Numbered from the stretch's first letter, positions 47,058-58,474 are shown. The stretch: DNA of 64,000 bases from Aphelocoma coerulescens (GCF_041296385.1 NW_027184085.1:2610501-2674500); one strand, 5' to 3'. The notes: a model not told the origin generated them from the letters alone. A program made the numbers and translations.

Positions 47058-48173
47058 TAATGAGAAGAAGTAAAAAGAATAAGAGATAAAGGAAGAAAAG
47101 GAAAACTGAATAAGAAAGGGAAAGTAATAAAGGAAGAAAAGGTGAAATTAAGGGGAGGAGAGGGACAGAAAAGAGAAAGGGAGGGAGGGAGGGAGGGAGG
47201 GAGGGAGGAAAGGAGGGAGGGAGGAAGGGAAGATGGGGAAGGGAGGGAAGGGAGAGAGGGAGGGAGGGAGGGAGGAAGGAAGGAATCTTTTCACTCTAGC
47301 AGAACAAAAATGGAAGGAAGGAAGGAATTCGGAAGGAATTCGGAAGGAATTCAGAAGGAATTCGGAAGGAAGGAAGGAATTCGGAAGGAAGGAATTAGGA
47401 AGGAAGGAAGGAATTCGGAAGGAAGGAAGGAAGGAATTCGGAAGGAAGGAAGGAATTCGGAAGGAAGGAAGGAATTCGGAAGGAAGGAATTCGGAAGGAA
47501 GGAAGGAATTCGGAAGGAATTCGGAAGGAAGGAAGGAAGGAAGGAATTTGGAAGGAAGGAAGGAAGGAAGGAAGGAAGGAAGGAAGGAATTCGGAAGGAA
47601 GGAAGGAAGGAAGGAATTCGGAAGGAAGGAATTCGGAAGGAAGGAAGGAAGGAAGGAATTCGGAAGGAAGGAAGGAATTCGGAAGGAAGGAAGGAATTCA
47701 GAAGGAATTCGGAAGGAAGGAAGGAAGGAAGGAAGGAAGGAAGGAAGGAAGGAAGGAAGGAAGGAAGGAAGGAAGGAAGGAAGGAAGGAAGGAAGGAAGG
47801 AAGGAAGGAAGGAAGGAAGGAAGGAAGGAAGGAAGGAAGGAATTCGGAAGGAAGGAAGGAAGGAAGGAAGGAAGGAATTCGGAAGGAAGGAAGGAAGGAA
47901 TTCGGAAGGAAGGAATTCGGAAGGAAGGAATTCGGAAGGAAGGAAGGAATTCGGAAGGAATTCGGAAGGAATTCGGAAGGAAGGAAGGAAGGAAGGAAGG
48001 AAGGAAGGAAGGAAGGAAGGAAGGAAGGAAGGAAGGAAGGAAGGAAGGAAGGAAGGAAGGAAGGAAGGAAGGAAGGAAGGAAGGAAGGAAGGAAGGAAGG
48101 AAGGAAGGAAGGAAGGAAGGAAGGAAGGAAGGAAGGAAGGGAGGAAGGAAGGGAGGGAGGGAGGGAGGGAGGG
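47058..48173 (+). repeat. Polypurine block with interrupted (GGAA)n array
   Basis: Almost every plus-strand base over 1.1 kb is a purine. The order is: mixed A/G (47058-47177); GGGA/GGAA mix (47178-47284); a 27-bp unique island (47285-47311); (GGAA)n interrupted by GAATTC and rare variants; and a GGGA-rich end (48141-48173). GAATTC occurs 27 times between about 47330 and 47974. The two longest pure tracts are 47711-47842 (33 units) and 47975 to about 48139 (about 41 units). Frames of 348 and 325 codons (plus) and 161 codons (minus) are translations of the repeat and not proteins. Confidence 0.98.
47285..47311 (+). repeat. 27-bp direct repeat, copy 1
   Basis: This unique 27-bp sequence (starting ATCTTTTCACTCTAGC and ending GAACAAAAAT) sits inside the purine block and is followed directly by GGAAGG. 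An identical copy lies 889 bp downstream at the right border. Confidence 0.97.
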
Positions 48174-48200
48174 ATCTTTTCACTCTAGCAGAACAAAAAT
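48174..48200 (+). repeat. 27-bp direct repeat, copy 2
   Basis: This is identical to 47285-47311. It marks the right end of the GGAA array, followed by unique sequence 'cttattctgacg'. This copy is probably the original flank, and the other its duplicate. Confidence 0.97.
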
Positions 48201-50052
48201 CTTATTCTGACGACCAGTTGAAGAATGTATTTTAGTTACAATGATGGTTTGGTCTGCTATAGTATTGTACACGAAACTCTAAAAATTAAAAATTACCTCC
48301 AGGGACTAATTTTTTATTTTATTTGTGCAAATATTAGATAGACCATTTCCATCTTATTGAACATATTGTCAGTCTAAACTGGCAGCTCATTTGTTATTCT
48401 CAGAGCATTTTAAAGATACAGAAATAATACTACAGAGAATACAAATGGCTACACGTTTCATGAACACTTCCCAGGATATAAATTTGTAGCCAGGGAAGAA
48501 TTTACTGATACATCATTGTTTTGTTTCCAAGTCAAAGAAATATATTCTTACATTTCATGCGTAAAATTGTATGCACTGCTCTACTGCAAACACATCAATT
48601 AATAATAGAGGCACAGATTTCGTGGTTCTTTGAGCTTTTTCAGGTTAAGTTCTCATAGGCAATCAAGAACTGCTTAAAAATGTTGAGACATGTTTATCTT
48701 TATGAGTTGCTTGATTTCATTTTGTTGGTTAAGCACCACCTATGAGTTCACAGTGCCTCATGGAACATTCTAAGCAGAAATGGTGGGAGGTCTGAACCAT
48801 AAAGCCTGGTGTGGCAAGGACATTCTTTAGTCTTTCATTTTGAGAATACCTCCTGAAAGTGGTGTCAGTTGTCTGTCAAAGCTCACAGGAGCACCAAAGA
48901 TGCTGTCTCAGCTTGGTGCTGTTCAACCATTTCTTTCATGCTTTGGAAATGCCACCCGAGCTCCTCATGTCTCTGAGTGACACAACACCCTTGGGAACGG
49001 ACAAAGAGATAGTCAAGGATTTAAAAAGCAAATTGGGAACTGTAACCCCTGGGGAGTCAGCTCCAATGTCTGCCAAAGCTGGACTGTGGTAGGAGGCTTG
49101 CCCCAACCAGGAGTCCAGGGATTGGGTCCCATGTACTTACTTTTCATTATTCTTAAAATCAATAAGTAGATACTGACTACTCTTAAAGTGAATATCAAGA
49201 TTAATTGACCCAAGTGGTAAGTATTGATCCAGAAATGGCCAATCGATTGTCAAGGGATGATAAATCTTGAATTTTATAGGAACACGAAGCCACAGGCAGG
49301 AGCAACCCCAGGTTCACAGTGGTGGATGAACACACAGGGAGATCCTGGGCCAGGATGCACTGCCAGCACCAAGCTTTGCAAAGTGAAAGTGCACAAATCC
49401 TCCCTTTCTTTCCCCAAAGGAAGTTTGTCACATATGCCAGGCAAAAATCAGAGTTTTTTTATTGCAGAGTGCAGCAGAAGAGGTGTCCAGGTTGAGTCTT
49501 ACGCTGGTGTGGGCTGACACTGAAAAAAATAATGGGGGATCTGTTGGAATAGAAGCCTCCAAAAATGCATCTGATTTCTTTGGGCACTGGAGCTTTTTTA
49601 ACCAGCACTTCGAAGAGTTCTAAGATGGAAAAACTGCTGTTCACATGGGATTGAACATGAGCTTCTGTGGGGCAGAAGTCAGCCAATATGGAGGAACTTT
49701 AAATAAAATAAGTTGTAACACTGACAGGTAACATGATTTATCAATAACATTTCATACAATGCTATTACTGATTTCTGGGAGTTGCAAAAACCAGGTGTTT
49801 ATTGGTGGTTTGTCCATTTATTTTTGGACTAGCACCACTCAGAAGATCTGGAGTTTATGGGTTTTTTGTTATGAACTTCAGAATGAATTTTTTTGAAACT
49901 AAAGCTAGTAGCAAATGGTTATAATTATGTTACACCAGAAGAGGTTTTTAAATCAAAAGGGAGTTAATCAGTTCTGTAAAATCACAGTCCAGGACAGTGA
50001 ATGTCTATCCAGACCCTCTTCTTCAGCAAGGTTACAGCACAAAGATCAGAAA

Positions 50053-50101
<49 letters not shown>

Positions 50102-52231
50102 TGTGACCTTCAAGATAATCTCTCCCTTGCCTGCCCTGATCAACACAAAACCTAAAAGTCCCCAACACCTGGGGCTTCAGGCACTGCCTTCAGAAGATAT
50201 CCTAACTGTCTAGAACAAATGCCCTTAAAAGGTTTCCTCTTTTTTTCCCCCAGCAGCATTTCTGTGCCTCTTTAGCCATATTCCCTTTCCCATTACAGCA
50301 GTGCTACCCCTCGCACTCATCCACATCCGTAACGCTTCTTCAAAGATGGAACCACCTGGGAGCTGCCAAACAGCATCTAGACCTCTGGGATGTGAAATAT
50401 TTGTATTTTAATTGCATTCTTTGTTCTTATTTCTAATAAAGGATGATATTATGAGGCCTGAGGGCCATATTCCTCTTTCCAGGGATTGTTACTGTGCGAT
50501 GATAAGGAAAATGCTATGTGATGTGGAATATGCCTTCAACAAAAATGTCCTTCAGTGTGAGGAAATATTCTGTCTGCCTTCATAACCTCAGGTGGAGGGG
50601 AATACAGCTGAGAGCTCTTCCCTTAAGCACTGCTTCTTACCCTGCATTTACTCTTCAGTCTTATTTTCTATAGACTGCCATGAATGACACTTGGAGGCAA
50701 GAAAGAGAAGGGAATTTTCAAAAAAAAAGTGTGCAGGAGGCGTGGGTACAAAACCAATTATTTATTAATAGGTTTTGTCCATACACCTCCTGTGCATCAT
50801 TTGGAACATTTACCCTGTAGGCAGTAAGGAGCAATCAGGTGAGAAATTTGGGTTTGCATCTTGCCAGACGGGCTTAACAACTTCGTGCTGAACTTCAGCT
50901 CCCCATCACCATCTTTGCAACACAGGAGTGTGCTTAATCTAGATAAAAATGCCTAACATAAGATCTTTTTCTCAAAGTGTTGATTTTGTTCTCCTAAAAA
51001 TGTATACAGGCATATTTATATTACCAATGTATTAATATATATGTGTAGGAAGATATATATGCAATGTATGATGTACCCTTGGGTTTGCACTGGAAAAGGA
51101 CATTTAGCCAGTAAGAATTTGAGAGCAGTAAGAATTCCATTTTCTTAAAAAGTGAAAGGCTAATTGAAAAATAACAGCTAGGCAAGAGGAAGGGACACTT
51201 TGAAGAGATCCCTAAGCATCATTTGCACCTGTAATGATCCAAATATCTACTGTTAATGCAGGTCTACTAGTGCCAGTTGAACCACAAGTGTTGGAGGACC
51301 TTGTTTTGGAATGATCTACAATCCTCAGGATGTTACTAAAGAAGATGTTTCTTCTTACATTAAGAAGCATTAGGCAACAGTGCCTCATTTCATGCAAAAA
51401 ATTATTGCATTTCATGCACTTTAAGAGACTCATCAGGAATCAGAAAATTAGTCAGGAGTCAGGAAAATGTTTACTCCTTGTGCTCCATTATTCAGTGCTA
51501 CTCTGATCTCTTTGGGATGCTCTCCTGAGTCATAAAACTCCCGCGGATGCTGAAATTTCTTGGACTCACTCAAAGAATAAAATAAAAACCATACCAGGAA
51601 ATCCTCCGATGATGTTTAAGCTTGAACTTAAACACTGCTCAGCATGGCTTTGATTCCTGTGGGCTGCTGTTTTGTGACAGCTCCAGTGGGAACTGCCATA
51701 AATAAACAGAGTGAGAACTCAGGAGCAAACTTATGTGTGCAGTGTTTAGAATATCATAGAGTTGACCAGGAGAATCAGATTTTTAATCACCTGACAAGGA
51801 AAGGAGCAAAGGAAACAAAGCTGTGTGTGAATTCCCCCAATGGACCAGTTCCCATCCCTTCTATGCAGTTTCGCAATTTAGCAACAAGTTAATCACAATG
51901 TTTGAGCTTCAGCTAGTAACATGTGTTCCTCAAAATAAAAGGAGGCTTTGTTTTCTGGTTGTCCACTGGATTGAAACCAATCTTTCAAGCACAGAAGCCA
52001 CAGGCAGGCACAAAATCTTCTGAGAGCAGCAGGACAATGAAGATGACAAACTGATTGTGACAAAGTTCTGATTTCTCATAATTTAAAAGAGGAAGAGAAG
52101 CTGGGAGTCTGAGACCAGTGCTCACCTCTCATCCCTTCCCAAACCTGCACGTGTAATCAGCACACATGAAGAGCTCTTCGCATGTGACATAGGTTATGTG
52201 TAAAAGACCTACTCAAAACAGATAAATGAGG
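48201..52231. other. 4 kb of unique sequence without transposons
   Basis: No gene is recognised. A hexamer repeat at 50054 is listed separately. A (TA)-rich patch with repeats of 'atatat' lies near 51028-51062. Nothing else is identifiable. Confidence 0.4.
50054..50101 (+). repeat. (CAGGGA)8 hexamer microsatellite
   Basis: Eight tandem CAGGGA units end in 'caggctgtg'. The unit is not a telomeric repeat (TTAGGG). It yields artificial DRDRDR and GQGQGQ frames. Confidence 0.95.
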
Positions 52232-52335
52232 ACTCACAGTCTCACAGAATGCCCTGAGTTGAAAGAGACTCACAAGGCTCATCGAAGCCTAACTCCCAGC
52301 CCTGTGCAGGACAGCCTCAAGAATGATGCCTGAGA
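52232..52335 (-). mobile_element. CR1 LINE, short 3' fragment (minus strand)
   Basis: The text 'ctcacagaatgccctgagt', 'tcatcgaagcctaactccc' and 'agccctgtgcaggacagcc' is the reverse of a CR1 end of the same type as the copy at 46.1 kb. About 100 bp remain. Confidence 0.85.
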
Positions 52336-52620
52336 GCTAATTTAATTATTTAGAAGATTAGAAAATTAACCAGCAGAGTTAATTTAACAGCACCAGCTAC
52401 CTGACTTACCTGGCCAGACTTCGCTCTGTTGCCCTCAGGTAAATGTAGGCTTTGGGCATTAAAACCTGGCAGCAGGCACTGTGAGGAAGACAATTAGCAG
52501 CAGCAAGGAAGCATTGCAGCCCGCCAGACTTTTACTGAGGCAGGTCATAAAATGCTTTTGTTCACATTTTCCAAGATTCATTGGCAGACTTGTAATTGAT
52601 GACAGAGTTAAGAGAGAAAG
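52336..52620. other. Unique non-coding sequence next to LINE fossil
   Basis: This stretch precedes the reverse-transcriptase-like fragment. Translations in three frames show stops and no clear endonuclease motif, so if LINE sequence once extended here it is no longer recognisable. Confidence 0.4.
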
Positions 52621-52827
52621 AGTCTCTCTCGAGCGCTCTGCAAGGCTCCCCATGCCATTGATAACGACCTACTTGCATTTACAAGAAATAAGTTCCAGCA
52701 TCCTTTTATTGATACAAAACTGCCCACCATTGAGGAAGTACAAACAGCTCTGCAGAAGCTAAAGATAAATAAAGCTGTTAAAGCCTATTCCATTTCTCCT
52801 GAGCTGCTAAAGTCTGTGGCCTCTTAA
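52621..52827 (+). mobile_element. Fossil of a LINE reverse-transcriptase N-terminal region
   Basis: One frame stays open for 68 codons and ends at TAA (52825-52827). It contains PTIEEVQTALQKLKINKA followed shortly by YSISPELLKS. This matches the segment between endonuclease and palm in non-LTR elements of RTE-like type, whose usual pattern is PT.EE...AI..LK.GKA.G.D.IP.E.LK. The G and D of the GKA.G.D motif are replaced (KAVKAYS), so it cannot be an active enzyme. It is not CR1, whose equivalent reads differently. A degraded continuation (LLQSY...) may follow the stop. It is probably an ancient insertion, possibly kept as a non-coding element. Confidence 0.65.
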
Positions 52828-53229
52828 TTGCTACAAAGCTATAGACGCTGTCCAAACTCATTTGAAAGAATAATCATATACTCAATAACCAGCACATTGG
52901 AATAGCAATAATAAAATACCACAGAAAAGGAAAGATGACTAAGCAAAAAGGCATTGCTTAGTGTAATTCTATTTTTAATACTTGGCAACTTTTGCCTGGG
53001 TCATGTTCTGAATATTTGCTATCAGAGTTTCCCATGACAAAATTGCCTCAAAGACAGTCAATAATTTTGAATGTGGATCCACAGCTGGCTACTTTTTTAG
53101 GGTGAAATCCTGGGGAGTTTGCTTAGTCCCTGTGATTCCAGTAGATTTGACTGAAGATTCCTGAAGATTTGACTGGTAAATCATATATTTTTTATACTTT
53201 ATAGTAAAGGTTGTACTTGATTGTCTAAT
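52828..53229. other. Unique non-coding sequence
   Basis: The first 60 bp may be a degraded continuation of the LINE fossil. After that no feature is recognised except a short repeated 'agatttgactg' (53143 and 53165). Confidence 0.4.
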
Positions 53230-53291
53230 GGTTCAACTCAATGATCTTGCAGGTCTCTCTCAAAATTAATGACTCTATGACATTATGATTT
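53230..53291 (+). mobile_element. CR1 LINE, old 3' tail
   Basis: 'gttcaactcaatgatcttgc' followed by 'aggtctctctcaaaattaa' and 'tgactctatgacattatga' is a diverged CR1 terminus. The body upstream is not recognised. Confidence 0.65.
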
Positions 53292-54885
53292 TTAGTCTCA
53301 TTTGCTCTTCCTTAGCTCTTTCATCCTCTTCCAAAACAGTGGGACAACTCCTCTGCAAGGACATGCTTGTGAGGGAAGGCCACAGACGTCCTCTCTATGG
53401 ACACCACCATCACAAGGACAGGATAAATATCTGATCCAGGGCCACCCTTACAGTGCACTGAGCACTTTCCAATTTTGGGGCTCCTGAGACCAGTAACGGG
53501 TTGCTCCGGCAACTTGAGGTCTCCTGCTAGTTGACTGGATAATTTGGTCTTGCTCCTGCAGCCTGACCAATTTTCCTTTTAGGCCCCCTTGGAAAGGCCT
53601 GACAGCTTTGCAGATTCAGAGCCTTGGTGGCAGAGCCTTCCAAATTAACCAATCCACCAAAGTTCACACCACCCTTTCAAAAACTACTGTACCTATGGGC
53701 CAGTCAACTCTGGAGACCACTGACTCCAATGAGGCCCCTGCAGATTTGCATCAGCTGAAGTGTGGGCTGATAAGCACTACAGCAGCCCTGGCATTCTGCA
53801 GTGATGGTGGAGATCATTTAAAGCCATTGCATTCTGTTGCATCTCTCAACCTGTTCCATGGAAAATGATCTCTAATTTGCAGATCTCCCCATAAGTCACT
53901 GTAAAAGCATGTCATTTTTCCTCTGATCTTTAATTCCTTGAGTAGCTACTTCCTTAATTGTAGTTTACGGATAATTCCAGGTAGAGTAGGTGTCATTAAA
54001 ACCTCATTTGTCACTCCGTAGTGACTGCAGTAACGCCGTGTCTCCTACTGTAACTAGGAGAAGGCTCCACAATAATTGCACATCCCCAGGCAGTGAACAC
54101 TGAGAGTTTAATGGTGCCAACTGTAACTGCAGCAGAAGGAGGAAAGCCCAATGTGCACAGCACAGAGCCTGCTAACACAGCAAAACCTCCTCTGGCAGAC
54201 AGCACCAAAGGGCAACAACCCCATTCCCAGAGTCTGGGCTGCAAATTCAGCCGTAGGATTCAAACCTAGAGCCTCTGTGGTAGGAAAAGCATAGTCTGGT
54301 GGGATGTGCACTTTCCATCAGTAGGGCTTGTTAGAGCCATGGGGCTCAGCTTAGCTGAGGCAGTGTCTGGGCTCTCTTTTCCCAAAGGAGAAAGGGGGCT
54401 GCCAAGGGAGCTGCAGCCACCCACACGCTGGGGGAAATGTCTTTAAAAGGTTATCATTTGCAATCAAGAGCGCGCCACTTAAAATGTAACTGCCAGGATG
54501 GTAAATGCATTAAATCACATTAACTCCACTGGAGTGAAGGGAGTGTTAAGAGGAGAGCAGATAGTTTGTGTGGTTTATATCATCTGCAAGAGAAAGCAGT
54601 GGAGCAGAGAAGACTTTCACGCTGCCATTTATTAAAATTACACTCAGCGCTTTCCTCCCTTTCGTTAGAAACATTAACAGATCATTGGTCCTGTTCTCAT
54701 CCCACCAGTGGGGAAACAACAGTGCAAAGATTAAGTGGCAATTTTAAGGTGAAGTAAATAGCTGCAGCAAGCCCATGGGAGCCAGAGACAGACCTGGCTG
54801 AAAGTAGAAATTAAGTTACTTTGCATGTTCACAACCACCCCTGGTTGCTCTCCAGGCTGAGGTGGGGTGGCTGGGAACTGCCCTG
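53292..54885. other. Unique non-coding sequence
   Basis: There is no gene. A tRNA B-box-like string on the minus strand near 54255-54275 might be a relic of a tRNA-derived SINE. The part at 54440-54760 resembles a conserved element (ATTTGCAAT at about 54458, plus TAAAT/ATTA cores). A short inverted repeat TCTCCTA/TAGGAGA sits at 54041-54061. Confidence 0.35.
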
Positions 54886-55116
54886 CAGTTTAGATTGGAT
54901 ATTGGCAAAATTCCTTCATGGAAATGGCTGTCCTGCCCTGGCAGAGCTGCCCAGGGCAGTGCTGGAGTCCCCACCCCTGAAGAGATTTAAAAGCCGTGTG
55001 GATGTGGCACTTGGGGACTTGGGTTAGTGGTGGCCTTGGCAGTACTGGAAGAATGGTTGGTCTTGGCAATCCTGGAAGTCTTCTCCAACCTAAATGATTC
55101 CGTTATTCTATGATAT
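54886..55116 (+). mobile_element. CR1 LINE, 3'-end fragment
   Basis: It contains 'gtttagattggatattggc', 'gagctgcccagggcagtgc' and 'aaaagccgtgtggatgtgg', ending 'aaatgattccgttattctat'. A stretch 'gttggtcttggcaatcctgg' near 55054 repeats an internal CR1 piece, as if partly duplicated. Confidence 0.94.
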
Positions 55117-55849
55117 TGACATAATGGAGAGCTGAAGGGGCTACAAAGCACCATAGTTGGGCTCTTTAGTTTGGGGAAGTGCATGCCCTAGTTCATAATG
55201 CCATGGACTGCAAATTCTCACCTAAAATAAAACCAAAAGCCAGGTGCTAAAAATCTGTCTTGCCTTGCACAGAGCATAATGAATGCAACCAAAGTCATTC
55301 ACGACAGAGCTTTGGAAGCACTGGCTATGTCAGACTCAAACAGCAAAGCAAGTTTGTCACTCCATAGAATATAAAATTTTCCCTTACTTTTACTTTTCAT
55401 ACACAAAAAAAATCAGGGGTATGAGAAAGAAATTTTCCACATGCTTGTGTGGGCTCTGGAGATGTGGAGATAACTTGACATTGATGTGAATAGAGGGAGT
55501 ACTTTTCTTAACTTCTTCCCATGCTTTCATGCTCGTTGTCCTCACATGGGTTTCTATTGAGGAGTCAAGTAGGATAAAGCAAAGGTGTCAGTCCTAACCA
55601 ATAGCTGTGCACACAGGAGGAAGAATTAGTACAATTGACATCTAACCACTGGCTAAATTTGGAATAGCTATATCCAGATCTCTAGCTTTCAACTCTTTTC
55701 CATCCAAATTCTCATTGCCTTTTGGCATCTTCCTGCACCAGTCTAGCCTAGCCTGGTACTCGGATCTACCTACTGGAGGCACAAATTAGCAAAACGCTTC
55801 CTGTGCTCATATCTGCTACTGCCTCTGTCAGGAACAGCCTCGGGGAAGC
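55117..55849. other. Unique non-coding sequence, nothing recognised
   Basis: No recognisable domain, RNA gene or repeat. Confidence 0.4.
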
Positions 55850-56063
55850 AGGACAGATGGATGTCACCTCTCCGGGGCACGACTGGGGACGGTGGCAGGA
55901 CGAGTTCCTGCAGGGCACCCTGCACTGTGCCCCCCTGGCACGGGAGAGCTGCCCCGGCTCCGCAGCATCTGCGACTGCCCGCCCCTGGAGAGAGGTGGGA
56001 GGGCAGGAGCAGCCCCTCCATTCCAACAAGGAATAAAAGTGGCGATTTGCATTTAGCAAATAA

Positions 56064-56103
<40 letters not shown>
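55850..56103 (+). other. CpG-dense segment ending in AATAAA and poly(A)
   Basis: About 150 bp (55850-56000) are GC-rich with roughly ten CpGs, unlike the AT-rich surroundings. AATAAA hexamers follow at 56032-56037 and 56059-56064, then 35 uninterrupted A (56069-56103). The order GC-rich body, polyadenylation signal and genomic poly(A) is that of a processed retrocopy inserted on the plus strand. I do not recognise the source transcript, and no target-site duplication was found by eye. Alternatives are a CpG-rich regulatory patch beside an unrelated A-tract. Frames of 60-120 codons on both strands have no familiar domain. Confidence 0.4.
56069..56103 (+). repeat. Poly(A), 35 nt
   Basis: An uninterrupted run of 35 A, the longest homopolymer in the window. 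The purity indicates a recent tail or recent expansion. Confidence 0.97.
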
Positions 56104-56106
<3 letters not shown>

Positions 56107-57284
56107 GTTTTTGAGTCAGTGCCACGTCCAAGGGAAAGCGCGGTGGAAACGGCAGTGAAATTTACAAGTGGAAAAAAGTGTTTAAGGTTTATTTGCCAAA
56201 AAAAATGGTTATTTTGATATGTATTCATGCACAGCACTTTGTGCAGTGGTCTCCAAATGGCACTTTTAGATGCAACTACAGTATGCATAATAAATAAAAA
56301 ATAACAGAAGAGTCCTGGAAAGCAAGGAACTTGTGCCATTGCCAGGAATGGCATTGCTAGAATGCTGTTTTTAATCCCATTCTGTTTTTTATGGGTTTGA
56401 AAAAGTATCTCATTACATCACAGGAGACTACTAAACCTCATCAACTTATTCAAAATTCCTTTATGTGCCACATAAGGGAAAAAAGCAAGATAAAAAGTAG
56501 CTGGCATGAACTCCCTGATGATAGAGAGGCACACACCTGCCTCGCATTCCCCCATTGCCAATATCCACGTTCACTCTGGAAGCACAACACAGACAAATGC
56601 AATGCTTTAGGTATTGATTAAACAGACATTAAGAACATGCCCAAAACAAAGTGCAACCAGGCAACTGTTTTAGTGTGGGGACTGTAAATATAAAACCACT
56701 GGGAAAGCTTTTTGTCCCTTTGTAAAGAGCCAGAGGCAGCATCTCAACAGACCTCCCAGAGAAAGAGACCCCAGCCACCAGGTTGTTTTTTGCAATCTTT
56801 TCCAAAGGTGAGAAAGACCTGGAAGATCAGGCAGCTGTATCTTTCATACCTCAGAATGTCTAGATCACACTTCTGGAAAGGCATCGGTCTTGGGCTGATG
56901 ATGCTGGTGCTGACTTCAAGCACAAAGCTGTAATTGTCCAGAGCAGAAGACTAAGAAGAGAGGCACAGTCACAGCTGACAGCAGGACACACCCAGTGGGT
57001 TTCAAAAAAATGTGCTGCTGCAGAAAATCAAGTTCACGAGGCAAGACAATGACCATATGTCTGGAGATAAAGAAAGCTCCTTGACCAGCGGTGGCCACAG
57101 CCCGGCTGTCTGGGCAGGAGAAATGAGTCCTATCTGAGTGCAATCTTCCCAGCCTGTTCTTAGCATCTGTGCAAGGATAAAACAGATTTCTTTTTTCTCT
57201 CCATACCCCAGTTATGCTTTATACCTGAGGCATCCAGAAATAGTTGGGTGTCATCCAGAAAGAAGTTACCCTGGAAAAAGGAGA
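56104..57284. other. Unique non-coding sequence, nothing recognised
   Basis: No gene, transposon or RNA gene is recognised. Confidence 0.4.
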
Positions 57285-57343
57285 TGTTGGACAAATGACC
57301 TCTAAAAGATACCTTCCAACTCAAACCATTGTATGGTTCTTTG
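57285..57343 (+). mobile_element. CR1 LINE, short 3' tail
   Basis: 'gttggacaaatgacctctaa' then 'aagataccttccaactcaaa' and 'ccattgtatggttctttga' is a CR1 terminus with substitutions. Only about 60 bp are recognisable. Confidence 0.7.
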
Positions 57344-58474
57344 AACACTTGGCAACTTAAAGGTTCCTCCTCTCTGCAGCTCTCATAATTTGCTAATACT
57401 TACCCTCAGTAAGGTGCTTGACAAGGATTTCTAGTCTCACTTACCCGGTTCTGCATTTCAGTATGATCTTAGCGTAGCCCAAACCTTGGGCAGGATACGT
57501 AGAGGATGGGATGGCTGCATTTTATATGTCTGTCATGCCAAAGAGTTTATTGGAAAAGCACTGAAATCTCTTTCTCTCTTGCCCACACTAATAAAATAAA
57601 CTTGGACCCCAGACTAGGTAAAAAAATATTTATAGCAGAAATTTTTAGGGTCTGATTTTGAAGAGAGCTGCTAATAGGAACCTCATATGCTGAGCTCTGC
57701 TACCATCTTTGTGGAGCTGCCTAGCCAGAGCCTCCCAAAATTTGGTCACTTAACTGGCTTCTGGAGGGCAAACTATTAAAGGAGCTTTAAAAAATGCAGC
57801 CCTCTAAACAATTACTCTTGGAGGTGTGTGTGTGGTAAGATCATTTCAACAGACCTCAACAGTAAATTGCAAGGTAACAGGAAAAATTATGAGCCTTTAA
57901 TTTTTGATCTAATCACACAGCTTTTATTTACATGATCTACTAGTTAATGCCACCATATTGAAACTGACAGACTGTCCAAGTTGCTTTAGTTTCTAATTAC
58001 TGAAATGAAACAAGCACCTCTGTTGAATGATGTGTATTTTTTCCTGTCACCATAAAACAGACCCCCCTCCCTGTGATTTAATCAGGCCCATGTCGTTTCT
58101 GTAAATAATGTTTAATCATCTTAGCCAACCTCATTTTTATAATGGCCCCTTTTACTGGAGCTCAGAAAGATATTAATCCACAATCACACATACACACACA
58201 TACTAAAGGATTGTTTCTCAAGATCTGAATGTTCATGATCTTCTATTTACTAGGAATTATTTTCATGATCAGATTAAATAAGCTACAGAATATTTGGGGG
58301 ATTTTTTTTCCAAAGCCCATCCTTATGGTGGGTCTGATGGACAGGTAGCTGCTGCCAGTACCCTGTGATGGCAGATCAATGACTTTGTAACACTGAACCA
58401 TGAATTAGTGGGGACCTACTACTCCTACAGCTGGGTGAGTTGGAAGTAGTTTCTCACAGGGAAATCAAGATAAT
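57344..58474. other. Unique non-coding block, AT-rich
   Basis: There is no gene. Around 57880-58150 the sequence is transposon-free, with several TAAT/ATTA cores and a TGACAG core (57965-57970). It is a plausible conserved-element candidate. Confidence 0.35.

Noticed and set aside
47330..48140. CRISPR-like array (regular repeat with interruptions)
   Set aside because: There are no unique spacers, only GGAA units and a constant TTC interruption, and the context is a vertebrate genome.
47142..48210. Open frames of 348, 325 (plus) and 161 (minus) codons
   Set aside because: They are direct translations of the GGAA array (RKEG/SFLP repeats). All three frames are open because the repeat lacks stop codons, and there is no domain or codon bias.
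50054..50101. Interstitial telomere repeat
   Set aside because: The unit is CAGGGA, not TTAGGG.
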